A stretch of DNA of 64,000 bases from Sabethes cyaneus (GCF_943734655.1 NC_071354.1:140168642-140232641), one strand, 5' to 3'; shown: positions 46,419-57,812, counted from the first letter of the stretch. The notes: a model not told the origin generated them from the sequence alone. Program-made: numbers and translations.

Positions 46419-46548
46419 ATATCTTGTTCATAACGATGAGAAACAGAAGCGGTCAGCACTGTCTCACACCAGCACCAGAACACCTCGTACTGAACCTCGA
46501 TGAGATGGACTAGCACATCTGGAACTCCTCTACGTCTAAGTGCCCCCA
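46419..46548 (-). pseudogene. RTE-B reverse transcriptase, part 1 (minus strand)
   Basis: Minus strand reads HENIWG, LRRRGVPDVLVHLIEVQYE, a gap, then GVRQC and PLLFLIVMNKI. It continues the protein from 48166-48964 across the R1-like insertions. Confidence 0.7.
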
Positions 46549-47727
46549 GATGTTTTCGTGGTCACAATCGATGTCAAAAATGCTTTTAACAGCGCTAACT
46601 GGGGTGCAATTGCGTTAGCGCTGCATAGGATGAGGGTACCGGACGATGGGGTGCTGAGGCTCGAACTACCCACTGGGGTCGATATCACTGGGTTCCCCGA
46701 TGATATCGTCCTTACAGTGGTAGGCGAGTTTCTGGAGGAGGTGGAAATGCTGGCATCAGACGCCATAAGCATAATAGAGGGTTGGATAGCGGGCGTCAAT
46801 CTGCGATTGGCCCACCATAAGACGGAAGCGGTGATGGTCAGCAACCGCAAGTCGGCCCTAGAGGCAAAAATAATCGTTGGGGGACAGGTGATTGTCTCCA
46901 AACGAAGTGTGAAGTACCTGGGTGTCATGACAGACAACAGGCTGAACTTCACCAGCCATGTGGATTATGCTTGTGGTAAAGCGTCAACGGCGGTCACTGC
47001 GCTGTCTAAGATCATGTCGAACGGCTACGGTCCTAGCAGCAGTAAGAGACGCCTGATGGCCAGCGTTGCCATGTCGGTGCTACGATACGGTGCACCGGCG
47101 GGGGCCCCGGCTTTGGAGAGTAAGCGCAATCAGGCATGTTTGAACAAGGTGTTCAGGCTGTTAGCATTGCGCGTTGCGTGCGGCTACCGTACCATATCGT
47201 TGAATGCGATTGGGGTTATTGCAGCCATGATTCCAATATGCATACTCCTAGGTGAGGATATCGAGTGTCATAGGCAGAGGAACGTCAGGGGCGCTAGGGA
47301 CAGAGTTAGGCTGGACTCTATTAGGCGTTGGCAGGCGGAATGGGATCGCACCGACCATGGTAGGTGGACCCATAGGCTAATCCAGAACATATCGTCCTGG
47401 ATCGGCAGAGGGCATGGTGAGGTAAACATTTTTCTTACCCAGTTTCTGTCGGGTCATGGATGCTTAAAGAAGTATCTACATACACGCGGGCGGGTAGATT
47501 CACCCTTTTGCCCCGTTTGCACGGTAGCCGAGGAAACGGCGGAGCATGTGATTTTTCACTGCCCGCGGTTTACGTCTACTCGGCGGGTGATGCTTGCGGT
47601 CGTTGGGGAAGACACCAACGCCGACAACATTGTGCAGAGAATGTGCGCTGAGCAGCACGCATGGGGTGCCGTCGATAGGGCGGCAACGTCGGTGATAACG
47701 GAGTTGCAACGGCTAGAACGTTTGTAA
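46540..47727 (+). CDS. R1-like ORF2 C-terminal half, open but internally deleted
   Basis: A 395-codon open frame; the first seven codons come from target DNA. It reads VTIDVKNAFNSANWGAI, then HRMRVPDDGVLRLELPTG, GFPDDIVLTVVGE, LAHHKTEAVMVSNRKS, VKYLGVMTDNRLNF, ALRVACGYRTIS, and a C-terminal zinc-finger CPVCTVAEETAEH-VIFHC. About 40 residues that carry the GVPQGS motif are missing in frame between RVPDD and GVLRLE. The catalytic box, normally FADD, is FPDD (46693-46704). It is therefore not a working polymerase despite the open frame. A 3' UTR follows to 48038. Confidence 0.85.
   Translation: MPPDVFVVTIDVKNAFNSANWGAIALALHRMRVPDDGVLRLELPTGVDITGFPDDIVLTVVGEFLEEVEMLASDAISIIEGWIAGVNLRLAHHKTEAVMVSNRKSALEAKIIVGGQVIVSKRSVKYLGVMTDNRLNFTSHVDYACGKASTAVTALSKIMSNGYGPSSSKRRLMASVAMSVLRYGAPAGAPALESKRNQACLNKVFRLLALRVACGYRTISLNAIGVIAAMIPICILLGEDIECHRQRNVRGARDRVRLDSIRRWQAEWDRTDHGRWTHRLIQNISSWIGRGHGEVNIFLTQFLSGHGCLKKYLHTRGRVDSPFCPVCTVAEETAEHVIFHCPRFTSTRRVMLAVVGEDTNADNIVQRMCAEQHAWGAVDRAATSVITELQRLERL
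46549..46562. repeat. Target-site duplication, first of three
   Basis: GATGTTTTCGTGGT. Identical at 48039-48052 and with two differences (AATGTTTTTGTGGT) at 48153-48166. Confidence 0.85.
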
Positions 47728-48038
47728 CGACAGGGCCTGACATAGCTTGCTAGGGTCAGTAATGGGCTGATTGGGCAGCCCAGGCCCTAAGTGAAGGGTA
47801 GTGGCGGTATGAAATGGCAAGGGTGTTGTGTGAACCCACACACGCAACGGACAAGTCGGAGTGCTTCGGCACGTCCTCCCTCCTGAAGTAAAACCTAACG
47901 GTAGTTCCGGGAGGGGTTCAGGAATGGGCAGCAGGATAGTTTTTAGGTAGGCGCATGTTGGCACCATATGAATCCTATTCGGCACCGTGAAGGTGCTGTC
48001 TATGAAGATTTTCTCCCTGCATAAACAATACAAAAAAA
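46563..48038 (+). mobile_element. 5'-truncated R1-like insertion, copy A
   Basis: Begins inside the polymerase after GATGTTTTCGTGGT (46549-46562) and ends in ...CAATACAAAAAAA, followed by the same GATGTTTTCGTGGT (48039-48052). The 3' UTR holds GGCACGTCCTCCC and TTGGCACC...GCACCGTGAAG blocks. Inserted into a minus-strand RTE-B copy. Confidence 0.85.
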
Positions 48039-48052
48039 GATGTTTTCGTGGT

Positions 48053-48152
48053 GGGACAGCAGGAGAGTTTTTAGTAGGTAGGTGCATGTTGGCACCTTGC
48101 GAATCCTATTTGGCACCGTGAAGTGAAACTGCATAAGCAATTTAAAAAAAAA
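48053..48152 (+). mobile_element. R1-like insertion, copy B (3' tail only)
   Basis: About 100 bp: GGGACAGCAGGAGAG, GGTGCATGTTGGCACC, TTTGGCACCGTGAAG, then a run of A. It is homologous to the last 110 bp of copy A and is followed by AATGTTTTTGTGGT, then RTE-B continues. Confidence 0.85.
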
Positions 48153-48165
48153 ATGTTTTTGTGGT

Positions 48166-48964
48166 TAAGTCGGTCGAACGCCTTTTCGAAATCAACGAAC
48201 ACCAATAGTAGAGAGTCCTGGAATTCGTTGATTTGCTCCAATAAAATACGAAGCGTTGTGATACGGTCTCAGATGATTACGGAACCCAGCTTGTTGCCAC
48301 CGGAGAGTAACGTCGATCTTCTCCTGGATCCGGTTGAGGATAACCTTAGAAAGTACTCTAGTAATACAAAGCAACATGATCCATGCCAGCTATCGCATTA
48401 AGTTAGGTCTCCTTTTTTAGGGACTTCGACCAATATGTCCTGTATCCAGTTTACCGGAAAAGTTGCGGTTTCTGATATATTGCTGAAAAGCTGATGCATC
48501 ATCTGGGCTGACAAAGATGGGTCAGCTTAAGCATTTAGGCTTAGGCTACACTCTATTGAATTTCATACTCTTGATAGGTGATTCAATTTCATCCAGCGAT
48601 GGCGCCTCCGAATTGACGCGATTAATTCGTGAACTGTTGGCATCATACGCTGCAGCGATCGTACAACAAACGGATATCACCATTGGCGGCGAGGGTTTCT
48701 CCTTGTTCGGCTAGGGAGTGAGTCTAGGCTCTCTTGTCCGGGTTACAAGCTTTACCGAGGGTTTGGTCACTGGTCGTGATGAAGGCTTTCTTGATACCGG
48801 ATCATTGCTCTTCGACGGTTTCACCTGGTGGCAACTCCGAGGCTCGGGATTCAAGTTGTTCAACTAAGGCCATTTTTATCAAAGGATTCTCTAATCGGTG
48901 GACATCGTAACGGCACCCAACTTTCTCCTCCCGTCGTTGGACACGTGCGACGCGCAAACGTATA
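48166..48964 (-). pseudogene. RTE-B endonuclease end and reverse transcriptase, part 2 (minus strand)
   Basis: Right to left: LRVARVQRREEKVGCRYDV, RLENPLIKMALVEQLESRA, PPGETVEEQ, a stop, IKKAFITTSDQTLG, then RVLSKVILNRIQEKID, RWQQAGFR, and LLLVFVDFEKAFDRLNHK at 48170. The right edge joins Helitron H2 at about 48965. Confidence 0.72.
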
Positions 48965-49129
48965 TACGGATAACCTTTATCACAAGCTCGAGTTTTACAA
49001 GTTTCTGAGGAGTTCATGGGTGTTTTAATATACAAATTTTCCTAACAGTAAAATAGAAAACAATCCCCCCATTGCTTAGCCTGATAGAATAAAACGGATA
49101 GCATTTAAATATTCGCCATCATTACAAAC

Positions 49130-49290
49130 CATTTCGCCGAATACCATTTTGCGGAACATCAATTCTCGGTTGACCATAACGCGGAATATAGAGTTTCGCA
49201 GAATACCATTTCGCGAAAAACCTTACGCGGGATGTACCATTTCACGGAAAATCTTTTCGTAGAAAGTACCATTTCGCAGGGGTGGCCCAA
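49130..49290 (-). repeat. Iteron-like GCGAAATGGTA array in Helitron H2
   Basis: On the minus strand: GCGAAATGGTACTTTC, GTGAAATGGTACATCC, GCGAAATGGTATTCT, GCGAAACTCTATATTCC, GCGTTATGGTCAACC, GCAAAATGGTATTCG, GCGAAATGGTTTG. Seven copies, spaced 15-32 bases apart. Confidence 0.78.
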
Positions 49291-49539
49291 CTGAAGAAAA
49301 GTAAAAGAGGTCGGTAGATCTAGGAAAATAAATAAACCTAGATAGAGGTGATCTCTACGGGGGGCAGCCTCCGCAGTGGCCGGCGCTTCCGACGGCAGGT
49401 TGCCGGCAATACTCGCGGTCTGTGGCCGTCTCGCGCTGAATTATCTAATGTTACTATTGATAGTTTTTGTGGTCTTGTTATTGATTAATGTTTTATGAAA
49501 GAGTCGAAAATTTCTCGAGTTCGATTAGGTTTTGAGTTA

Positions 49540-50260
49540 CGCAAAAATTTCTATTTTATTTGTATGAGAGTCCTTATCTCCCTGCTACCACAGGGGTGAG
49601 GGGTCTCAAACCATCATAAAAAAATTTCTGCCTCCAAAACCCTCCACATGCCAAATTTGGTTCCATTTGTTTGATTAGTTCTCGAGTTATGAAGAAATTT
49701 GTATTTGATTTGTATAGAAGCTCCCCTCTTAAAGGCGAGAGGGTTCATAATTCCCCTCCTAAAGAGGGGAGGGGTCTCAATTCACCCTTGGAAAAAAATT
49801 GCCTACAAAAACACCCGCATGCTAAATTTGGTTCCATTTGCTTGATTAGTTCTGGAAATTTGTATTTCATTTGTATAGGAGCCTCCCTTCTAAAGTGGGG
49901 AGGGGTCCTAATTCACCATAGAAAAAGTTCTTGCCTCCAAAAACCTTCTTATGCCAAATTTGATTCCATTTGCTTGATTAGTTCTCGAGTTATGAGGAAA
50001 TTTGTATTTGCTTTGTATGGAAACCCCCTCCCCCCGTCTTAAAGGGGAGAGGAGTCATAATTCCTCTTCTTAAGAGGAGCGGGGTCATAATTCAACATAG
50101 AAAAAATTCTTGTCCCCAAATATACCCACATGCCAAATTTTGTTCCATTTGCTTGATTAGTTCTCGAGTTATGCAGAAATTTGTGTTTCATTTGTATGGA
50201 AGCCCCCCCTCTTATTGGGGGGAGGGGTCTCTAACCATCATAAGAACCTTCCCTGGCCCA
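49540..50260 (-). repeat. Helitron H2 satellite block
   Basis: TTCCATTTGCTTGATTAG recurs at about 49663, 49832, 49963 and 50146. Units of about 130-185 bp with GGGGTCTCAATTCACC blocks. Same satellite as 4999-5337 and 8598-9310. Confidence 0.85.
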
Positions 50261-50355
50261 AAAACCTCTACATGTAAATTTTCACGCCGATTAGTTCAGT
50301 AGTTTTCGATTCTATAAGGAACATCCCGACAGACAGACAGAATTCCATTTTTATA

Positions 50356-50363
50356 GGTATAGA
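50356..50363 (-). other. Helitron 5' terminus
   Basis: Reverse complement reads TCTATACC, preceded by A. Matches the TC start and AT target rule of Helitrons. Confidence 0.7.
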
Positions 50364-53300
50364 TATGGGAACGGATGGTGCTGTTGTCCCTGTTTCTTCT
50401 TCCCTTGTAGATTCGAAAATGATCTTGATACATTTTAAAGAATCATCTCTGCGGCAAATGTTGCTCAGTGGGCATGACCGATTTAATATTTATTTTGTAT
50501 AAACATATATTCGGTATATAGAATTATACATAGTAAATATTAATACAAACAAGATGTGCGTTTGAGATTAGCTGCAACAAACACCAGGATCAAACTGGCT
50601 GGGTATACATTAGATTGATTGATAAAGGTCGTTGGCAATAATCCATATTGATTTCTTCTTTCATTTTCATTAACTTTTTGGGTTTTTGGGTACAGTAGGT
50701 GTTTAGCCTAAGGTCCCTATCCCGCTGACGAAGCAGCCATTTTAGGGTGGGTGGGAGCCACTGTGCCCCACTCTGTTTGCGTACCACAACCGAGTTTGGG
50801 AACCCCAGCTGGCACCACTTGGAGGTTGGGATAGGAGGTAGTGAATATTAGATTTCCTACGGTTTGTCCAAATGCAATATGTTGATTGAATCATCGTCAA
50901 ATACCTTATCGTCGGATACCAGATTTCTTACGACGAAAACCGTTTAAATTTATTTAAGCAGAGTCCAGAGATATTACCTATTGTATTAAGAAAACTTGAG
51001 TAAAATGTTCTTTAATTGGTCAAAATCGCTAGAAACAGATGAGTCCCGTGAACAAAAAGCCATGTCATTCCTTTTGGCGTCACACGATTAAATCTAGCTC
51101 AATGCCATTCAGAATAATTGAGATAAAGCCATTTTTTCAAAAACCTCAATGAACAATAATTCTTATGTGCCTATATCTAAAAATAAAACTAAAAATAAAC
51201 AGCCAAACTATAATGTAATGACCTGCTTCTATGGTAAAATTCAATCCAAATTAGAAAAGTTTCCTTCATACTCCAGTTTGTTAGGAAGATTTCGCGTGGA
51301 ATTGCTGTGCTTAGACCGAAGCAACATTAATCAGTTGACAAATTAAAATGTTTACCCTTTCGCTGAAAAAAGGACTTTAAACAAGCGCTTAAGACGATCG
51401 GTTCAAAATCGATGTTATCACAATCTAAAGAGAATATTTGAAATTCTAATAAGATGCTCAAGACTAATTTGTATTTATATCGAAAAATTAATTGCATACT
51501 ATACCTACTTAATTCGAACGGTTGACATTCTGAAAGCTGTCAATCTTGTTGGAGTTGCTGATCATTATTCCGCTGACATCACGGGCTGTTAGAGCCGGTA
51601 AAAAATAGTTTTTGGTCTAGCCCCTAGTTACTGAAACGTTTTTAAAAGAAAACTGGTGGTATTTGGTATATATTCGTTGTGGTGGTGGTGTATATTCGTT
51701 GCGAGGTTTTGTTTTCTTGAGGAATTTTCGACTAGTTCATCTTATTACAATCGAAAGTCTGGTAAAAGATCAACGACTTTTCGGGAAAAATATCTCGACG
51801 TTTTGGCATTTGGGGCATCATTTATAAAAGGACCGAAAATTCACGATAAATAGCAATATTTTCTTTCGTCTTGGTTGCTATTTTTATTATTTCTTTTCAA
51901 TTGTGCAAAATGTCCTCAGGTCACCTCGAGGATAGTAGTTTGTTAGTGCACAGGTCCCTATCTCCAATCTATGGTACTCCCCGATTCCTTGGAATACTTT
52001 CTACGGCCTATGCTGAACAATTAATATGTCCGTAGAACAAAAATATGACAAAAGCATGTAATCATCATTTTCCAGTAAGCTTTAATATAATGCTTGCGTA
52101 TTGCGTTAGTGTTAGATAACGAGAGGAAATGCAGTGACCAGTGAATATTTTAATATTTTTTTTACAATTTACTTATGGTGGTAGACCGTAATTGTCCGAT
52201 AGTTTTAATGAAAGTCCGAAATCGAGACAGCTAGATAATAAATGTAGTAACTTTTCAATCAATCAAAAAATTACACTCACGATAACGATATTTGCTACCG
52301 CTTGAAAGCTTTTGCAATAAGTTGTGTCTCATTCTTGGTCACTCGATAGCACATTTCGTGTAAACAGTCGTGAAATGTTGAACGACGTACCAACATGGGA
52401 TTGCTGCTGAGGTTTGAGGCGCACTGTAGTAAAACACCGACGTCATTAGCATCGTGATATTTCACATCATATTTCTCATACGTAATATGTACAAAAAATG
52501 CCGCTCACGAGAATATACGAGAGGGAAAAATTAGCATTTCTTTTATACTCTGTGAACTATTTATAATTAATTTCAGCCTAGAATTTCGCAAAACATTCAC
52601 CTAACCCCAATTTCCTCAATCGCACCTATTTAAGTTGAAGCGTTGGAAACTCACCAACACTTTCTCGTGCTGCTGTGAAAAGTCGACTGCAAATGTGTGC
52701 GACATGCAGGGGACGCTGCAGCCGGGATACGAAGTGCATATCGTTCACGTCACATTTATGCTACTCACCGCACAGGAAAAACGTGCTCGCAATGTACGAA
52801 TGGACTACATTTTCGCATATCCTCTCTAAAATGTACGCGCGCAAACTTTTTACACCACACAGATCGGAACAGTAGCGTAGCAAGGAGTAGCATAAAGCGT
52901 CGTATTGTTTTGTAGCTCTGTAAGACAAGTCATTAAAATTTCGTAAAACGATGAAAAGTCTCGATTTTTCTTGTGAAATATCGAAAGACATAGTGATTAA
53001 GCATTCCGGTAAATTATTTCAGCTATTTATCAACTACTCTAAATCTAGTATGTGTATCTAATGGGTTTGAGTCTAAATCCCTTAGACGACTATGGTTTAT
53101 CCTATTGCAAAGTGTCTATATGTCCATCTTTTTAGTTAGGCCACCGTTGAGTATGCATAAAGAATAGATTGTTTACATTCTAGTCTTATTAGAATCTTCC
53201 TAAGCACAAATAGGCACGATTTATTGCAGCCGATAAATACAGTGTACATGTACATTGCGTGCGATAGAATGGAAATAAAGCATTCTCGTGCTGCAATCAT

Positions 53301-54212
53301 CGTCATTTTGCAGTGAAAATCTTCCCGCTCGATTGAATCTACAAGAGTCAAAATAAACCCGGCGATCGCTAAAGTAGATTTTTCCTCAATTTTCATTTAT
53401 ATTTTGTTTGCCTTATTCTTATTTGCATCACCCCTCTCTCATATGTTCACTCTGCTTCGGTACACAGCACGTATTTCGTCTTTCAGTTGCTTATTATAAG
53501 TTGAAGTATTTTTAGAAAATATAAATAAATATCTTGTTCGTTCACTTTATTACTTGCTGCGTAATACACTGGGACCGAAAGTGCCAGGCTTGTTGCCAGA
53601 ACGTACCTCATACAGGTACATTTGCACTACTGGTGGGATGTGTATAGCTATCGTTTTATGAATAGAATTTAAATGATTATATTTTAGTTTTTATAATAGA
53701 ATTGCTTTCGTTCAGTGTCAGAATTTCTTTTTTCGTTAGATACTTGATAATGCAGATTTAACCACGAAATACCACGACTCTAACCAAAGTTTAAGTTTTG
53801 TAAATAATCCCAAATTTTTAAGTATTTCCACAGCTTGTGCTGCAATTCATTACCTTTCTTCCGAATTACCATTATTGATTTTTTTTAACTCAAAGGACCT
53901 GTGATAGATTCGCTGTACTTATTAGCCTTTAAACAACAATTTGTCAAACTACTAGTCGAGTACAGCTCTGTTGTTTCGAATTAAACAAATTGAATTAAAT
54001 AGTCAGTTATGACTGAGCCTCTGGGACATATGTTTAGGCCAATCGCCCCACAATAGCAGGATAATCGACTCTTCTCTGTCGACAGCAAACAGAGCTCTTG
54101 CTGTGTTCCTTCACATTTAAAGTGTCTCGGTTTAATCGGCAATGACTTTCGTAGTTTGACGATCGAAGCGGATTTCGCCATGGTAGGGGTGATTTATCTA
54201 TTTTTGAAAGGC
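50364..54212. other. Long stretch without recognised genes
   Basis: A GC-richer patch at 50620-50860 (CCACTTGGAGGTTGGG, CAGCTGGCACC) looks like a piece of an unidentified repeat. Open frames near 52635-52915 overlap in three frames and have no domain. Nothing else is seen. Confidence 0.45.
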
Positions 54213-55224
54213 GTTACTTACTTACATAGTTGGTTTGCTGTCCTAAGACAAAGCCTGACGAACCAAGTTTCTCCAATTTACTTGGTAGTGGGCTACCGCT
54301 CTCCAATTCCTCGGACATCGTATACTCTCCGCCAGACTTTGCTCCACTTGATCTAACCATCTTGCTCGTTGCGCCCCTGGCCGTCTTGTTTCTACCGGGT
54401 TTGAGGCAAACACCATCTTTGCAGGTTAGTTGTCCGGCATTCTTGCAACATGCCCTATGCATCGTATCCCTCCAGCCTTAGCCACCCTTTGGATTGGGTT
54501 CGCCATAGAGCTGTGCGAGTTCAAGGTCCATCCTCCGCTTCCATACTCCGTTCTCCTGTACGCCACCGAAGATCGTTCTTAGCACTCGTCTTTCGAACTC
54601 CGAACACTTGTAGGGCCTCCTTGAACATTATTCGTTTTTCATGCACTCTACGGGCCTAATGAGCGTCTTCAGGGTACACTTTGTACCGGGGCTCGACCGC
54701 AATTGCTTGTGAAATCCATAGTAAGCGCGACTTCCGCTGATGATATGCCTCCGAATCTCACGGCTGGTGTCATTGTCCGCCGCTACCACTGAAACAAGGT
54801 AGGCAAATTCGTCAACTACCTCAAACTCATCGCCGTCGATCGTTATACTACTGCCCATGCTGCGTTGCTCGGTCTCGGTTCCATTGGCCAGCATGCCCTT
54901 TGTTTTAGACACATTTATCTTCAAACCAATCTTTTCTGCTTCGCGCTTTAGTCTGGTGTCATAAGTAAAGCAAATGAATTGACTAGATTTGTTAAAGATC
55001 GTGCCCGCATGTTGATATTCGCTCGGTTCATAACACCTATGTTAAACAGCAGGCATGAGCGGCCATCACCTTGACGAAGCCCTCTGTGTGATTCGAATTC
55101 GAAAACATGACAATCCACCCGAAACCCGAACACAGCACACAGTACCATCCATCGAATCAGTTTGATGAGCTTCCTGAAGAATCTGTTCTCGTTTATGATT
55201 TTCCATAGCTCTTTCCGGTCGATG
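54213..55224 (-). pseudogene. RTE-A reverse transcriptase and 3' end, minus strand
   Basis: Right to left: KELWKIINENRFFRKLIKL, VFGFRVDCHVFEFESHRG, LRQGDGRSCLLFN, KINVSKTKGMLANGTETEQ, SSITIDGDEFEVVDEFAYL, VVAADNDTSREIRRHIISGS, RAYYGFHKQLRSS, FERRVLRTIFGGVQENGVW, and a basic C-terminus. It ends in a TAAGTAAGTAA tail on the minus strand (54214-54225). Multiple frameshifts and a missing FADD stretch. Confidence 0.78.
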
Positions 55225-56212
55225 TACGATGTACGAGGCGTTCTCGTGCACGGTTTTGCACAACGGCGTCTTGTCCGACCCTATAAGGGTTACTGCTGGC
55301 GTGAGACAGGGTTGAATTTTATCACCGCTTCTGCTTCTCACCGTTATGGATAAGATATTAGTTTGAGCAATTGACAGTAGACCAAATCGAAGATTGCCTT
55401 GGAATCCTCTAACGATGGAGCAGGTAAATGGCCTTGACCTAGCCGACGACATTGTCTTGCTCGCACTCGCACAACGCCGAAACGATATGCAGAGCAAGTT
55501 AGATTACCTCTCCGAGGGCTCCAAGACAACAGGTCTCACAGTCGATGATTGCAAAAACTAAGTCTATGGTAGTGAACACGGACAATCCCACCAACTTCGC
55601 AGTAACGGGACAACAAGTTGAGCAGGTAGAAGCCTTTCAATGGGTTGGTAACCAGACAACGCCGGATGGTGGTACTAAGACTGATATAGCCACACGGATC
55701 AGGAGGGCCAAGCGTGCCTTTGCAGGTCTGCGAAACATTTGGTGGTCAAGCCAGATCACTCTGTCATATAAAACCCCGAATTTTCAATTCAAACGTTAAA
55801 TCGGTACTGTTGTATGCTTGCGAAACGTGTCGCGTCTCAGCGAAGATAACGCAAAAACTGTAGGTATTTACTGCCTGCGATATATCATTTGTGCCTGGTG
55901 GCCTGACTACTGGATATCCAACAAAGAGCAGAAATTCGTGAACGTTGGTGGAAGTGGATCGGTCACACTTTGGGGAACGAAGCGAACGAGATCTGCAAAG
56001 AAGCACTCGACTGGAATCTGCAAGGACAGCGTAGAAGAGGCAGACCCAGAGGCTCACGGTGACGCTGCTTAGCCAATGACATTCAGGCTGTAGACGAGAA
56101 CCTGTCCTGGCGAAAGGTGAAGGCTATGGCGGGCAACCGTCAACAGTGGAGATCCCTGTTTTCATTCCTTTGTTCTGCCGGACTGGTGGGTATGGACATA
56201 TAAGTAAGTAAG
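55225..56212 (+). pseudogene. RTE-B copy inserted into RTE-A
   Basis: Starts mid-polymerase: YEAFSCTVLHNGVLSDPI, RVTAGVRQG, a stop, LSPLLLLTVMDKI, GLDLADDIVLLALAQRRND with the LADD catalytic box, then after a frame change AKTKSMVVNTDNPTNF, VGNQTTPDGGTKTDIATRI and RNIWWSSQITL. It ends with a TAAGTAAGTAAG tail. Flanked by TTTCCGGTCGATG (55212-55224) and TTTCCGAACGATG (56213-56225). Confidence 0.8.
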
Positions 56213-56840
56213 TTTCCGAACGATGGTATCATATGCGGCTTTGAAATCAACGAGCAAATGGTGCGTCGTAACTCTGTATTTACGGCCCTTTATTTAGATC
56301 GTCGCATTGTTCTCCGCCTGGGCACCATTGAGGTGTTCATCGAAGTGCTGCCACCTTTCAGTCATCTCACGATTGTCCGTCAAAATAATGTCATTTTTAT
56401 CCCGATACGTTTCGGCTTGCGGCACAAAGCCTTTGCAGGCTTTCTTCAACTTCAACTTCGTACAACTTTCACGTTTCCTTAGAACGATGCAGCCGCTCCA
56501 ACTTTGCATATTCCTGCTCTTCCAGGAAGCGCTTTTTCTCCCGGAAGATTTGGTTTCGCTGCATCTTCTTCTGTTTGTGTCTTTCCACGTTCTGACGTGT
56601 GCCACTGCGCATCTGGCCACCTGCGCAGCGTCCTTCTCATCCATCACCCTCCTACATTCATCGTCAAACCAATCGTTCCGCTGATTGCGCATCATATGCC
56701 CGATGGAGCTCTCCTGCTGTTTTGAAGGTGTTCCATCAGCCCCCGAAGGCGGCTTCGTCCAGCTTATCCTCTTCCGGGAGCGCAGCTTCGTGTGAGTGTG
56801 CGGGGTTTGCGGCGACGGAGAGTTTTGAGCGCATCTAAAT
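56213..56840 (-). pseudogene. RTE-A linker and early polymerase, minus strand
   Basis: Right to left: RNDWFDDECRRVMDEKDAA, KACKGFVPQAETYRDKND, ERWQHFDEHLNGAQAENN, then LVDFKAAYDTIVRK at the RTE-B junction. It is continuous with 54213-55224 once the RTE-B copy is removed. The endonuclease domain is absent. Confidence 0.75.
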
Positions 56841-56927
56841 CATTACTAGGTAGTGGTGCGACGTTAGCTAGTGGACAGGCGTTCCGCGTACTTTGGGCAT
56901 TTCCATTTGATTTTAACGTAAATGACA

Positions 56928-57122
56928 TACACTCAAGTACTTTTTTTACACGCCTTGTTTTTTCGAATATTGAGAACGGGGTTATTTAGGGACCATTCAT
57001 TTATTTCTCAATACGTTTGGGAGAGGCCCGGCATTCGTCACGTATTTTGTAAATGGTCCCTAAATTGCACCGTTTTTGAGTAATCGAAAAAAACAAACCG
57101 TGTAAAAAAAGACTCGAGTGTA
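56928..57122. mobile_element. 195-bp MITE, TACACTCAAG ends (copy 1)
   Basis: Left TACACTCAAGTAC then a T-run and ACACG; the right end is the inverse with CTCGAGTGTA. The centre also pairs (AGGGACCATTCATTT / AAATGGTCCCT). A second copy is at 61315-61497. Confidence 0.82.
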
Positions 57123-57263
57123 TGCGGTATGCGTGATGTATGATTTCTTGCAGTTTTCAGATACTGATTCAACACCTAAGTAGCATATTATGTCATCAGG
57201 GGGTGACAGAGGACCACATTTGACGGAAAAATTCTTTCCTCGCATGTGGTCAAATCTCAATCG

Positions 57264-57700
57264 TCACAGAGTTATGAATCATTATTAGTTTCCGGTTCTG
57301 TTTGTCTTAAATTAGCTCTAGTACAAAAACTTTGCTAGCTAGCTCAAATCTGTTACTTTCATTAGAAAGCTGTGAAAATTTTGTACTGGAAATTTGTCTG
57401 AAACCTCCCATTTCATGAAATTTAGTAACTTTTTAGAAACAAAAAATCTTGAAATAAGTGTTTCTCAACGCGTTTTTATCGAATTTATCCTAAAAAGGTG
57501 TAATAAACCGATTGCTTTTATTCACCAATTTGAAGCACTGGTACCGCTCTCCAATTCGTTCTTCGGCGTTAAGCGCCTATTTCTTTTAGTTGCGTTACAA
57601 TGCCATTTTAAACGTATCATGTTAGGTGTTGAATTAGAATCGGAAAACTGAAAGAATTCATACAGCACGCATAGCACACTAGATTACCGCTTGCGACGGA
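57264..57700 (+). repeat. Left arm of a long palindrome
   Basis: Inverse copy of 58270-58675 with moderate divergence. Shared blocks include CAGAGTTAT, CTGTTACTTTCATT, ATGAAATTTAGTAAC and GTTGAATTAG-ATCGGAAAACTG. Confidence 0.8.
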
Positions 57701-57812
57701 CTCAATCTTACACGTATAAAGAACAACAACAGCAACAACAATATTTTTCATAAATTGAAGGTTCGTTTCCACTCTTGCTTGCATAATCTTGTAAAACTCA
57801 AACCGCTTAGGT

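Larger units (their letters stand above)
48965..50363 (-). mobile_element. Helitron H2 with intact 5' end, 3' end lost
   Basis: On the minus strand it starts TCTATACCTATAAAAATGG at 50363, with A just before it (A^TC insertion rule). Next come GACAGACAG-type and TCGAAAACTACTGAAC 5' blocks, the satellite, the hinge, the GCGAAATGG array, and CTCAGAAACTTGTAAAACTCG. The last ~80 bases seen in H1 are replaced by RTE-B sequence at 48965. No Rep/helicase gene. Confidence 0.75.

Noticed and set aside
45924..48964. Twin-priming inversion of a single RTE-B insertion
   Set aside because: The inverted part lies beyond the 3' tail, not on its 5' side, so two separate copies are more likely.
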